A stretch of DNA of 39,704 nucleotides from positions 1 to 39,704 of the IMG/VR virus record IMGVR_UViG_3300032020_000026. One strand, 5' to 3'. The notes under the pieces were generated by a model, which was not told where the DNA came from, searched no databases, and saw only the letters and a list, made by a program, of their open reading frames with translations. This stretch comes from a virus. This document shows positions 1 through 7,793 of the stretch, in pieces. The first letter of the stretch is position 1. The number at the start of each line of letters is the position of its first letter. A program made the translations under genes and the position numbers.

Positions 1-1277
1 CCAAATCCATCAGAGATGTGCGTCAATAAACTTTTAATATCATTCTTTTGAATCTCTCCACTATCGTCGCACGTCACACTTTCAAAATCTCTAATAAGAT
101 ATTTACATCTATTATCAATTATCGTTCCTATATATCCATCTGCCGCAAGCAATCTACTATTAACACTATTTATTCGCTTACGCACAGGAGGATTGGCATT
201 AGGATATCTATTTATAAGATTAAAAATTCCTTTGAATTTATCATTTATAATATCCCAATCACTTCCTTTTACTCCACTACTTTTCTTTGCTCCTCCTGTC
301 GCATCTCCATAAAGTTTTACAAGTCCTTTGTGGAAAGCCCATCGTTGAATAAGAAGATCACAGATCTTTTCTGTATTACTATCTTGTGATAAAAATATTT
401 CATCAATTGCACAAGTAACAAGTCCACGATTCATTCCCTTATTTCTCTTTATCAACCATTCTGGAGGAGAGAGTTCTTGCACAATAACACAATTACCAGG
501 AATACGGTTAAAATCAAAACAAAATCCTATCGGACAAGCAGCATTATACAATATTCTTTCTTCTTCTGGAGGGCAATTTAATTGCTTACTAAACGAATAA
601 TAACATCTTCCCTTAAAAGAAACAAATTCACCACCATATTCTTGATTATAAGTTACAACATCTAAATCACCAAGAGCACACTCTGCTTCTTCTGGATTTA
701 TTTCTTTTGTATGCCAAGTAAAAATATCCCAATCATCTTTATTAGCAACATCTTCAACAAGATGAAAATAATGATTCTTTCCTTCTGGTACACCAATTAA
801 ATCCGCCCATCCGGGACGATCTAAAGTAGACAAAGCTGGACGAATATTTTGCTCCCACACTCCTGCTTTAAAATTTCCAAACTCATCACCAACAAATCCG
901 TCTAATGGAGGACCTTCAATTCTTGATGGAACATCTAATCCAGAAATCTCAATACTTGCACCATTAAATAATTTTATTCGCCGATATGAACTTGAAATAG
1001 AACGTCTATCACCAGTTAATAATGCCCAACAAGGAATCATAGCGATTGTATCATCCCAAAAAATATCAATAGCTTGGCGATGCGTCGGAGCACCAAACAC
1101 AAATCGCCCCATCGGCAATGGAAATTTTATTGCTCTTTTTATTAATCTTCGTTTTGCTAATTCCGTTTTCCCTCCACGACGACCTGCGTGAGCAATGTTA
1201 AATCTCTTCTCGGATTTATAATATCGTTGTTGCTCTACATGCGGTCGTAATTCCGTCCATCGATTTGTAAGAGGCAT
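1..1277 (-). CDS. terL: Terminase large subunit, C-terminus cut by window edge
   Basis: Packaging motor ATPase and nuclease that translocates and cuts concatemeric phage DNA at the portal. I translated it from the sequence: an open frame of about 425 codons from an ATG at 1277 to the window edge. Residues 31-38 read AGRRGGKT (Walker A-like), followed by GFVGDEFGN near 127-135 (Walker B, D131/E132). The nuclease half shows GFCFDFNR (D255) and YGDATGG (D325), the RNase H-like metal ligands of large terminases. It starts one base after the terS stop codon, so the two are translationally coupled. Family assignment is firm; the last part of the nuclease domain lies outside the window. Confidence 0.95.
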   Translation of the reverse strand, partial: MPLTNRWTELRPHVEQQRYYKSEKRFNIAHAGRRGGKTELAKRRLIKRAIKFPLPMGRFVFGAPTHRQAIDIFWDDTIAMIPCWALLTGDRRSISSSYRRIKLFNGASIEISGLDVPSRIEGPPLDGFVGDEFGNFKAGVWEQNIRPALSTLDRPGWADLIGVPEGKNHYFHLVEDVANKDDWDIFTWHTKEINPEEAECALGDLDVVTYNQEYGGEFVSFKGRCYYSFSKQLNCPPEEERILYNAACPIGFCFDFNRIPGNCVIVQELSPPEWLIKRNKGMNRGLVTCAIDEIFLSQDSNTEKICDLLIQRWAFHKGLVKLYGDATGGAKKSSGVKGSDWDIINDKFKGIFNLINRYPNANPPVRKRINSVNSRLLAADGYIGTIIDNRCKYLIRDFESVTCDDSGEIQKNDIKSLLTHISDGF

Positions 1278-1278
1278 A

Positions 1279-2067
1279 TTACTTCTTTTCTTTTTTAATT
1301 TTCAAAGAACCTAATTCTTTTTCCACAATTTCAGGAGTAAGATCTGCATAAAGCAAATCTGTGTCTTCATCTATGTCTTTGTCTGTGTCTGTGTTATCAT
1401 TTTCATTACCATCAGCATTTTCTTCAGCCAAGATAGTTTTGTTACAATTATCATTAGCATTTTCTTTAACTTCACAAACTACATCTTCGCTCCGAACATC
1501 AGGCGTAGAACAAGCATTATTGCTTGATTTATTTTGCTCATTATTTTGCTCATTATTGTTTGTCGTGAGTATAATATTATCCTCTGCTTTCGATTTAGCA
1601 TTATTTTGCCCATCGCTTTCATTTTTACATTCACCACTTTTTTTATCCTCACTTCCTAAAACACTTTCGTCCATTTCTTTTAGTGCTTCTTGAACTTTCT
1701 GTATTGTTATATTAACATCTTGTGTTGAAATTTGTTCAAGGCCAAATAATTTATCTAAGCGTTCAGCAGCAGAAAGTTTATCTCTAATTTTGGATTTTCC
1801 TCGAATTACAGATTCATAAAATGAAATTTGACTTCCTTTATAAAAGGAAGGATCAATGCCATATAATTCACGAATTTTCTTTCTTGCTTTATAAATAAGA
1901 AAATTACAGGTCTTTAAATAAATACCAGGAAAGGCTTCCCGCAATTCTCTTTTTATCATTGATTTGGTCCATTTCTTTCCAATCCATTCGACTACCGCAT
2001 CAATAGCTTCCTCGTAATCTCTTAATTCTTGGTAGTCCATATTGCTCATATTATCCATACTATCCAT
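1279..2067 (-). CDS. terS: Terminase small subunit (probable)
   Basis: Probable DNA-recognition subunit of the packaging terminase, 262 aa. The assignment rests mainly on position immediately upstream of terL and on an N-terminal helical region (about residues 10-70) compatible with a helix-turn-helix. The middle is predicted coiled coil. The C-terminal 130 residues are low complexity, rich in N, E, D and K (runs such as NNNEQNNEQNK and DTDKDIDEDTD). AAGGATAAT sits directly before the first ATG and supports the start; several in-frame Met codons follow within ten residues. The upstream DNA consists of GGATAATA-like iterations that run into the start region. An internal ORF on the opposite strand is a shadow. 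Confidence 0.75.
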   Translation of the reverse strand: MDSMDNMSNMDYQELRDYEEAIDAVVEWIGKKWTKSMIKRELREAFPGIYLKTCNFLIYKARKKIRELYGIDPSFYKGSQISFYESVIRGKSKIRDKLSAAERLDKLFGLEQISTQDVNITIQKVQEALKEMDESVLGSEDKKSGECKNESDGQNNAKSKAEDNIILTTNNNEQNNEQNKSSNNACSTPDVRSEDVVCEVKENANDNCNKTILAEENADGNENDNTDTDKDIDEDTDLLYADLTPEIVEKELGSLKIKKEKK

Positions 2068-2180
2068 ATTATCCTTCTTATCTATATTATCCTTATTATC
2101 CTCTTGTTCTTATCTTATCATAAAGTCCTCACTATTTAAAGAATAAATATGCTAAAAAGCATAGACCACTACATTAACAT

Positions 2181-2208
2181 ATTATGCTATTTTTATTATT
2201 AGAAGCAA
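2181..2208 (-). promoter_or_regulatory. Leftward promoter P1 (upstream of terminase genes)
   Basis: Read on the minus strand, TTGCTT (2203-2208) and CATAAT (2181-2186) are separated by 16 bp. The -35 is preceded by the stretch TTTTTTAC that recurs at the other promoters in this window. A small hairpin ATGCT-AAAA-AGCAT (2149-2162) would lie near the 5' end of the transcript. It would drive terS and terL. Confidence 0.6.
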
Positions 2209-2235
2209 GTAAAAAATAAAAATTTTTAAAGAAAT

Positions 2236-2298
2236 GTTTCTGTTACCCCCATAAGAGTTTCTGTTACCCCCATAAGAGTTTCTGTTACCCCCATAAGA
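2236..2298. repeat. Three tandem 21-bp repeats
   Basis: Three perfect head-to-tail copies of a 21-bp unit with core GTTACCCCCATAAG, followed by a partial fourth (GTTTC). On the minus strand the unit reads in frame as MGVTETL, so an open frame of 63 codons (2226-2417) spans it. I see no recognisable ribosome site and treat that frame as incidental. The unit contains a run of five C. Confidence 0.85.
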
Positions 2299-2576
2299 GT
2301 TTCGTGATAGAAGATAGTAGATCCAAGATAGATGATTGCTTCTCTTCTAAGAAATGTTTCTTTGCGATCTGCGATCTGCGATCTACGAATGTGGAAATCT
2401 AAATCTAAAATCTGCAATTAGATTAAATTAAATCTGCAATAATTATAAAATTAGAAACAAAAATCTCGCGATGCGAACGAAGTTCGTTGCGAAAATCTAT
2501 GAAATTTTCTAAAAATCAACAGAAATTCTAAACATTAGAAAAAATTGCAGAAATTTTCTTAGTGTTTTTTACTTTT

Positions 2577-3111
2577 CAAAATGGTAATAAAAACCTAATA
2601 TTTACCCTAAATTTTACCTATAAAACCCTATTTTATAGGTTTTTTATAAAAAAGCCTTAAAAACCTAAACTTAAAACCCAAAAAACCTAAACCCCCTAAA
2701 AAGCCTAAAAAGCCCAAACCTTAAACCCTAAAGCCCTAAAACCCTTAAAAAGCCTAAACTTAACCTTTTTATTACCATTTTATTACTGACTTATTACGAG
2801 TTTTTTCAGTAAAATGGTAATAAAAATATTTGGTTTTTAATATCACCATCCCTGATTTTATTATATTATTACCATTATTACGACTATTTAAGCTATTAGG
2901 CTATATATAAAAATATAAAAAATAGTTAGATTAAATTAAACATATATATACTATATATATATAAGGGGGTAGGTGTGGAAAAAAGTCGTAATAACAGTAA
3001 TAAAGTTTCAAAAAAGGCATAAATCGGCATTTTTTTATTAAAAACCCTATTTTTTTATTACCATTTTACCCCTTAAAACGGCACTAAACCTTATTTCAAA
3101 ACGGTAATAAA
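2577..3111. repeat. GTAATAA iteron-like array, candidate replication origin
   Basis: The heptamer GTAATAA occurs on the plus strand at 2584, 2817, 2988, 2997 and 3104. Its complement TTATTAC occurs at 2769, 2780, 2791, 2866, 2875 and 3055. Several copies extend to AAAATGGTAATAAAAA and form inverted pairs: 2767-2781 with 2811-2826, and 3051-3068 with 3097-3111. The arms could form cruciforms or bind a replication initiator as a dimer. The array also surrounds an alternating TA stretch at 2942-2962. Confidence 0.7.
2590..2770. repeat. Degenerate TTTAGGG-like (telomere-like) tract
   Basis: The plus strand is almost free of G here and is built from irregular ACCCTAAA, AAGCCTAAA and AAACCCAAA units. 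The minus strand therefore carries spaced GGG runs (GGGTTTTAGGGCTTTAGGG and others) that could fold as a G-quadruplex. Within it, 2616-2640 is a perfect 10-bp inverted repeat (ACCTATAAAA, loop CCCTA) followed by five T on the plus strand. Confidence 0.7.
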
Positions 3112-3127
3112 CTAATATTCGCGTTTT

Positions 3128-3526
3128 TTATCCTTTATTTTGCTTGTTATTTTCAATATAATTACTATATTCTATAAGTTCTTTTTTACATTCCTTAAAC
3201 AATTTTCGTTTATCAAAGAAGAGTTGCCGCCATGCATCAATTTCTTTCTCTAAAGCAGTAATTCTCTTTGCTGCTTTTTGTAAATATATCTTTGATAAAA
3301 CGATTGCTGAATGATTATTTTTATATTCCCCCACAACAGCTTGTTCTGCTCTGAGCAAAGCTTGTTTTGCATTTAGAAATCTTCTCAAAAAATTAAGTTC
3401 CTTTTCTAAAAAGATGACTTTTGTCATCTTATCTTCCAAATAAAGAGCAAAGCTATTATAAGATAATTTTATCATTTCCTTAATTTGTTTTTCAATTGTG
3501 GTTTTATCAATCTTTAAATTTAACAT
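3128..3526 (-). CDS. Coiled-coil hypothetical protein
   Basis: Not recognised. 132 aa, lysine- and glutamate-rich, almost wholly helical by eye, with heptad-like stretches around residues 40-65 and 80-118 (for example AAKRITALEKEIDAW). No signal peptide, membrane segment or cysteine cluster. It begins 13 bases downstream of the primase-helicase stop and is the last gene before the repeat region. A replication-accessory or origin-binding role would fit the position but nothing in the sequence proves it. The Shine-Dalgarno site is weak (GGAG about 20 bases upstream), suggesting coupling to the primase gene. Confidence 0.65.
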   Translation of the reverse strand: MLNLKIDKTTIEKQIKEMIKLSYNSFALYLEDKMTKVIFLEKELNFLRRFLNAKQALLRAEQAVVGEYKNNHSAIVLSKIYLQKAAKRITALEKEIDAWRQLFFDKRKLFKECKKELIEYSNYIENNKQNKG

Positions 3527-3539
3527 TTTAAATTTCTTA

Positions 3540-5876
3540 CTAAAATTCTCCTGTTTTTCCTACCTCATCATTAGGATTTCCGCTGGTTCCTCTGCGTCGA
3601 ACGCCGATCCATCCTCTTATTTGCTTCCAAGACAGATTCCCTGTCTTTTCATCAGGAACTTTAATATTTTTTGCTCCTCTTGTTATTCCAGAAATAGCTT
3701 CTATTGCAGTATTAAAATTTTGCAACGATAGTTGAGCGATTTTCTCCTCTTCACAATATTGATCATAATAAGTTTTCATATCATTAATTTTTACAAACCA
3801 TTTAATTTTATCATCTGAATTATTTATGTCAAACCGATCTTTGATAAATTGTCTAATTGGCATACTTCCTCCTTCAAATCTGCTTCGCACATCTAAAGAC
3901 GAAAGTGGCTCGACGAATCCTCCTCTTTTATCTAATTCCATTCCTGCTTTTAAGACTTTATTAAATAATCCAGGAAGTTCCTGTATCCAAGTTTCTATAA
4001 TAAGAGGATTCATATCTTTTCCTCTTACAAAAGTGTAGGTAAAATCAAGAAAAAAGAATCTATTTGCAAGAGCGTCGGAGATTTGAGGGACATGTGGAGG
4101 ATCATTTCCAGCCAAAATAATTTGGCAGGGAAGTTTTTTAGTTATAATAATTCCTCCTTTTTTCTCTATTCTTATTGGAGCACCTCCAGGAATACTTAAA
4201 AGATTCTCAACAATAGAACCATCTTTTAAATCATTTTCTGTTAATCTTACATCATCACTTATTAAAAGTTTAGAATTTCGAGCACGATATAATTCAAAAG
4301 GTCTTCCTATTTTACTTAAACTTATGGCTTCGCAGCTATTTTTTCCTATAAAATTACGAATGAGTTCCAAGATTTGACTTTTTCCACTATCTGGTTTTCC
4401 TGTCATACATAAAAGAGATTTGTATTTATGAGAATGTTTCATACAATAATAAATAAACTCCAAAAGGAGATTAGTTGCTTGTTGATCGTCTTTCCACTGT
4501 GTTTCAAATGCTTTATCTATTTCATCGCATTTAGCATTTTCATCATAATCAAAAGGCAAAGCAAATAATGAGATACAAGCGTCCATATTTCGAGGAAAAC
4601 AAATTTTTTCAGGAATATAAAAATTACAACTTTTCATTAAGATAATATCTTCATATTTATAATTCTTTTCCTTTTCTGGCATAAAAAATGGTTGAAAAAT
4701 TGGCATAATTGGATTTTCTATAACATCCAAATCTCTTAAAGATTCACCTGATTTTAAAATCATATCTATGAGAAATGGAGTTGGTTTAAATAACTCTTCA
4801 CTTTTTCCTTTTCTATTATAACAATATCTAAGAAATTCTGTTATTTCATTTATTATTTTATTTCGTAGTCTTTCTTTATAGATCAATAATTCTGGATTTC
4901 CTTTCATCCAAAAATCATCATAAAAATATAATGGTCCTTCTTCTGATGGATGAAAAGTTTCAAGCCATTCTTCAAACGTAGGGCGTGGATCGTTGTGCTC
5001 AAAAGCTAATCCAGTAATTTCTTTGTTCTCTACTCTTTCTCGAACACTTTCTTTAGGATACCATTCTTTTAAATCTGGTGAAATTGCCAGTTCTAATAAT
5101 TTTTCTTTTGTTCCCCCTCTTTTCTCAAGCCAGTCTGTTACATCTTCACTTTTTTGTAAATCTGGTAATCTTAATAATTTTATACTTGAGCTTTTTTTGT
5201 AGCGATCGTGTGCAGCCACTAATGCTTTTGTTTCTCCAGCTTCATCATTATCTACAAGAATAACAACTTTTTTGTTGTCTAATGGAGTTGTATCTGTTTT
5301 AATCCAATCATTAAATAAAGCTGCTGTGCTAACTAAACTTAAGTGGGCAAGTGTGCGAGCATCTTTTGCTCCTTCACACATAAAAACGATACCAGAGGTA
5401 TCTTCTGCTCCACGCAGGTTTGCTCCAGTCAAGTTTGCTTCATGTAAGTTAGAAACTTCAAATAAATTATAAAGAATTAGAGGAGTGTTGTCTACATTCC
5501 AAATCCAAGAATCTTTAGTGTGTTTTTTATCTGATGGTCGACGAACTTTGAATCGCTTTAATGCAGTTTTATCAAATTTAATTTCTTGATATAATAATTC
5601 ACCATCAATAGTAATATAATCAAATATATCTACTATTTGAGGAACTGGATAAAGAGATGACAAAGTCATCTTTAAAGCAGCACAAATATCTGATGGAGAA
5701 CAGCCAGCATGACAATAAACAATTATTTTTCCATTATCATCAAGTTTCACCCAAAGACTTAATCTGGCATCTCCGTGGGCTGGACATAAAGCCATATATT
5801 CATATTTGCTTTTTGCTTCTTTTCCAGATAATAAATCAAGAAATTTTTTAAAACGTTCTATGTCTTCCGTACGCAT
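3540..5876 (-). CDS. Primase-helicase (zinc finger, Toprim, D5-like ATPase)
   Basis: Synthesises primers and unwinds DNA at the fork; 778 aa. A CHC2-like zinc site is visible (C31, H34, C55, C59). A Toprim domain follows with CEGAKDA (E168) and VDNDEAG (D209-D211). The helicase half has GKPDSGKS (about 493-500) and a LLISDD Walker B near 545, resembling D5/SF3-type phage primase-helicases. Residues 142-160, between LYNLFEV and the first Toprim strand, are pentapeptide-like (ANLTGANLRGA) and are encoded by DNA nearly identical to the pentapeptide gene at 23.6-24.0 kb. The start overlaps the previous gene by 19 bases without a clear SD site. The stop is a TAG-TAA tandem. Confidence 0.92.
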   Translation of the reverse strand: MRTEDIERFKKFLDLLSGKEAKSKYEYMALCPAHGDARLSLWVKLDDNGKIIVYCHAGCSPSDICAALKMTLSSLYPVPQIVDIFDYITIDGELLYQEIKFDKTALKRFKVRRPSDKKHTKDSWIWNVDNTPLILYNLFEVSNLHEANLTGANLRGAEDTSGIVFMCEGAKDARTLAHLSLVSTAALFNDWIKTDTTPLDNKKVVILVDNDEAGETKALVAAHDRYKKSSSIKLLRLPDLQKSEDVTDWLEKRGGTKEKLLELAISPDLKEWYPKESVRERVENKEITGLAFEHNDPRPTFEEWLETFHPSEEGPLYFYDDFWMKGNPELLIYKERLRNKIINEITEFLRYCYNRKGKSEELFKPTPFLIDMILKSGESLRDLDVIENPIMPIFQPFFMPEKEKNYKYEDIILMKSCNFYIPEKICFPRNMDACISLFALPFDYDENAKCDEIDKAFETQWKDDQQATNLLLEFIYYCMKHSHKYKSLLCMTGKPDSGKSQILELIRNFIGKNSCEAISLSKIGRPFELYRARNSKLLISDDVRLTENDLKDGSIVENLLSIPGGAPIRIEKKGGIIITKKLPCQIILAGNDPPHVPQISDALANRFFFLDFTYTFVRGKDMNPLIIETWIQELPGLFNKVLKAGMELDKRGGFVEPLSSLDVRSRFEGGSMPIRQFIKDRFDINNSDDKIKWFVKINDMKTYYDQYCEEEKIAQLSLQNFNTAIEAISGITRGAKNIKVPDEKTGNLSWKQIRGWIGVRRRGTSGNPNDEVGKTGEF
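5397..5453 (-). repeat. Pentapeptide-repeat DNA segment inside the primase gene
   Basis: On the minus strand this segment matches part of the repeat array at 23711-23875. The core GCAAACTTGACTGGAGCA is identical, and the flanking bases through TGCGTGGAGCAGA differ at only a few positions (about 39 of 43 bases match by eye). It encodes about 19 residues with the A(N/D)LxG pattern, placed in the linker between the zinc-binding and Toprim domains. Confidence 0.8.
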
Positions 5877-6184
5877 AAGATATTATCTGCTAATATTTCT
5901 TCAATTCGTTCTATTTCATTAAGCAAAAAAACAAAATTTTCTGTAATTTTATAAGCAAGACCATCAGGACCCTTTGCTGATATTCTTTCACAACATTCTT
6001 CTTGTTCTAATATTCTTAATAATTTTTCTGCCTGTATTTTATTATTCCACCATTCATCATCAGGATCTACCCACCAACATAAATCACGAAAAGAGAAAAT
6101 TTTTAATCTTAAAAATTTATCTATAACATTTAATATATCATCATTTATTGTGTATAAAGCGTTTTTTACTCTATTCTTATTCAT
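5858..6184 (-). CDS. Hypothetical protein upstream of primase
   Basis: Not recognised. 108 aa, mostly helical, tryptophan-rich in the middle (LCWWVDPDDEWWNNK). The C-terminal half looks like a small winged-helix arrangement (helix, LLRILEQEECC, then GLAYKIT as a possible wing), which is a guess. It overlaps the primase start by 19 bases, so the two are probably translated together. Its own start (MNKNRVKN) lies inside the 17-bp direct repeat bounding the broken methyltransferase. Ends in TAG. Confidence 0.6.
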   Translation of the reverse strand: MNKNRVKNALYTINDDILNVIDKFLRLKIFSFRDLCWWVDPDDEWWNNKIQAEKLLRILEQEECCERISAKGPDGLAYKITENFVFLLNEIERIEEILADNILCVRKT

Positions 6185-6189
6185 CTTTT
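6173..6189. repeat. 17-bp direct repeat, left copy flanking methyltransferase cassette
   Basis: ATTCTTATTCATCTTTT is identical here and at 6692-6708. Both copies sit exactly at a gene junction where KDE-stop overlaps an MNKN start. Confidence 0.9.
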
Positions 6190-6703
6190 TTATATTGAAA
6201 ATAAATTGCTACACGAAGTGTATGATAAATTCTTGTTCCAATAAAAACTCTTTTAATAACTTTAAATTTCGCCCAATTTGGATTAGGCATTATATATTTA
6301 TGATAAACAATTAGAATTCCATTATTATTTAATAATTTTTCACATTCATACGTCTATACTTTATAATCTAATTTAGGTAATTCAACATTAAGATATAATT
6401 TTTGAGCTTCTTTATTTGAATAAGGAGGGTCAGCAAGTATTATGTCAAATTTTCCTTCTTTTTCTAATAAAAATTTACTACAAGAATGAGCATCAAGTAA
6501 ATAATTTGGGCTTACTTTTAAATTAAGATCTACTTTTATACCATATTTATTTGTCCCACAAAATAAATTTAATATTTTTATATCTTCTTTTTTAAAAGTT
6601 CTTTAGCTATTTTTATTAATTGTTCTTCGCAACCAAGAGGCATTCCTCCAGGATAATGGTCAGGTTTTGGGCGAGGTAAAAAATAAGCTACATTCTTATT
6701 CAT
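6177..6703 (-). pseudogene. Broken DNA methyltransferase (frameshift and in-frame TAG)
   Basis: Read on the minus strand, an ATG at 6703 opens a frame beginning MNKNVAYFLPRPKPDHYPGG that stops after about 35 codons at an A-rich run (near 6600). A shift of frame there restores a methyltransferase body: ILNLFCGTNKYGIKVDLN, then DIILADPPYS (catalytic DPPY motif of N6-adenine or N4-cytosine DNA methyltransferases), then ILIVYHKYIM. A further in-frame TAG interrupts it after LPKLDYKV (near 6355). The complete reading ends KDE-stop at 6177. The cassette is bounded by perfect 17-bp direct repeats. Either decay or sequencing error explains the lesions; two independent lesions favour decay. Confidence 0.75.
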
Positions 6704-6708
6704 CTTTT
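6692..6708. repeat. 17-bp direct repeat, right copy flanking methyltransferase cassette
   Basis: Perfect copy of 6173-6189, 519 bp away. Recombination between the copies would remove the methyltransferase cleanly and fuse the gene at 6696-6890 to the start of the gene at 5858-6184 with the junction preserved. Confidence 0.9.
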
Positions 6709-6890
6709 AATTCTTCATTTATATCTTTTACAATACAAGAATTATCAAATTCATCTTCATAAATTTCTCTAAATTCATCTAAGGTCCATTCTAAAGCTGC
6801 TCGCCAAGCGGATTTTGTATCTTCATAATTTACAGAGCCAGGAAAACGATTTAGATTATATTTTTCTAACCATTCTTCAAATTGTTTCAT
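6696..6890 (-). CDS. Small hypothetical phage protein
   Basis: 64 aa, acidic, helical, with SAWRAALEWTLDE in the middle. Short proteins with a similar 'FExW...W.A...W' arrangement are common in phage replication modules, but I cannot name a function. It overlaps the end of the zinc-finger gene at 6877 and runs into the methyltransferase cassette. Its last codons lie inside the direct repeat. Confidence 0.6.
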   Translation of the reverse strand: MKQFEEWLEKYNLNRFPGSVNYEDTKSAWRAALEWTLDEFREIYEDEFDNSCIVKDINEELKDE

Positions 6891-7110
6891 TTTTATTTTC
6901 CTTTTTTATATTAAATGAACTGATAGGATAGAATTTTATATCTTTATCCCATTCTACTAATAATATATCTGCCATTTTTATAAAACAATAAATGCAAATT
7001 ACATCTTTTTGACAACAAATTGAAACTACTTGTTTCCAAATTTTATCTGGCAGAGAGAATCCAATAGGATTTTCTTGGCCACATTTTTTGCATATTTCTC
7101 TTGTTAGCAT
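6877..7110 (-). CDS. Small cysteine-rich (zinc-binding) protein
   Basis: 77 aa. CKKCG near the N-terminus plus ICCQKDVICIYC in the middle suggest one zinc site formed by two CxxC pairs. No other recognisable domain. It overlaps the next gene by 14 bases and ends in TGA. No function can be assigned; small zinc ribbons of this sort recur throughout this window. Confidence 0.6.
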   Translation of the reverse strand: MLTREICKKCGQENPIGFSLPDKIWKQVVSICCQKDVICIYCFIKMADILLVEWDKDIKFYPISSFNIKKENKNETI

Positions 7111-7170
7111 TTTATACCTTTTCTTTTTCTAATTTCATCATTCTCAGTAAATTTAATACAATTATCATTG

Positions 7171-7548
7171 CTACTTTTCTAATTCCAATCGTTGTAAAAT
7201 ATCAAGTAATAAATTTAATCTAATATAGTCTTTTATAATTTTACCTTCAAAATTCTCAAGACTATAAACTTGAGTAATTCCTAATTCCTCTCCAAGATTT
7301 ATCTCTTCGCAGCGTAGAACGTAGATCGGCATTCCTCTTAATGCAATCTTTGCTGCAATTATTCGTTGAATTGCACTACATTTATTTTTTTCTATCTTTA
7401 GTTCTAAAAAGCCAGTCCATTGACGATGAATTATTTCTAAATCTGGTAGTCCAACTTTTTGCATCATGTGGCCATGAATGTTTATTATAAATGCACCTTG
7501 ATTTTCTAAAGTCTTTTTAACCTGTTTTTGAAATTGATTTTCTTTCAT
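7171..7548 (-). CDS. VRR-NUC-type PD-(D/E)XK nuclease
   Basis: 125 aa, the usual length of stand-alone phage VRR-NUC nucleases. The active site reads GLPDLE (about 33-38) then FLELKIEKNK (about 47-56), i.e. PD-x(n)-ExK, followed by an AIQRIIAAKIALRGMPIYVLR stretch typical of the family C-terminus. These nucleases are thought to cut branched replication or recombination intermediates and often travel with SNF2 helicases, one of which is at 33919. SD AAGGGATAAAAA precedes the start, and the start overlaps the upstream membrane-protein gene. The stop is TAG. Confidence 0.85.
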   Translation of the reverse strand: MKENQFQKQVKKTLENQGAFIINIHGHMMQKVGLPDLEIIHRQWTGFLELKIEKNKCSAIQRIIAAKIALRGMPIYVLRCEEINLGEELGITQVYSLENFEGKIIKDYIRLNLLLDILQRLELEK

Positions 7549-7793
7549 TTTTTATCCCTTTTTGAAGTCTCTCTATTTGTAGTTTCAACACATAAATTTT
7601 TTCCAGTTTGAAAAATAGATTTATCAACCCAGTAAAAAATAAGTCCTCCAATTAAATTAGCTATTATTGCTGCAATAAATTGATTTATAGTTGTTAATAA
7701 AATAAATACAATAGCTAATATAGGAGTACTTAATTGCCATCTAATAAGATAAATAAAATATTGCCAAATATTAATATTGATTTTGATTTTCAT
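7545..7793 (-). CDS. Small two-helix membrane protein
   Basis: The preferred start is the ATG at 7793 (MKIKININIWQYF): it overlaps the TGA of the upstream zinc-ribbon gene as ATGA and has GAGGAG 8 bases upstream. A longer frame from 7829 is possible but lacks a site and overlaps that gene. The 82-aa product has two hydrophobic segments, about residues 20-35 (TPILAIVFILLTTI) and 38-55 (FIAAIIANLIGGLIFYWV), then a basic tail. Position in the operon gives no hint of function; holin-like behaviour cannot be excluded. Confidence 0.65.
   Translation of the reverse strand: MKIKININIWQYFIYLIRWQLSTPILAIVFILLTTINQFIAAIIANLIGGLIFYWVDKSIFQTGKNLCVETTNRETSKRDKK

Larger units (their letters stand above)
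2068..3127. other. 1.06-kb gene-free repeat region, candidate origin or pac site
   Basis: This is the longest stretch without a convincing gene. It lies between the coiled-coil gene at 3128 and the terminase genes. From right to left it holds eleven copies of GTAATAA/TTATTAC (2584-3110), an AT alternation at 2942-2962, a degenerate CCCTAAA-like tract (about 2590-2765), a short inverted repeat AACGAAGTTCGTT near 2478, three 21-bp tandem repeats (2236-2298) and a promoter (2181-2208). Such iteron and AT-rich composition is typical of replication origins, and proximity to terS would also suit a packaging site. Function is inferred from layout only. Confidence 0.6.

Noticed and set aside
48-389. 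Plus-strand open frame of 113 codons
   Set aside because: It lies wholly over the conserved terL nuclease frame on the minus strand, with no ribosome site and biased composition (Ser/Ile/Tyr-rich) typical of an antisense shadow.
2226-2417. 63-codon minus-strand frame with MGVTETL repeats
   Set aside because: Open only because of the 21-bp repeat; no convincing SD and no family.
2616-2645. Perfect 10-bp inverted repeat with T-run as a rightward terminator
   Set aside because: No rightward transcript or gene precedes it on the plus strand. It may be part of the telomere-like tract.
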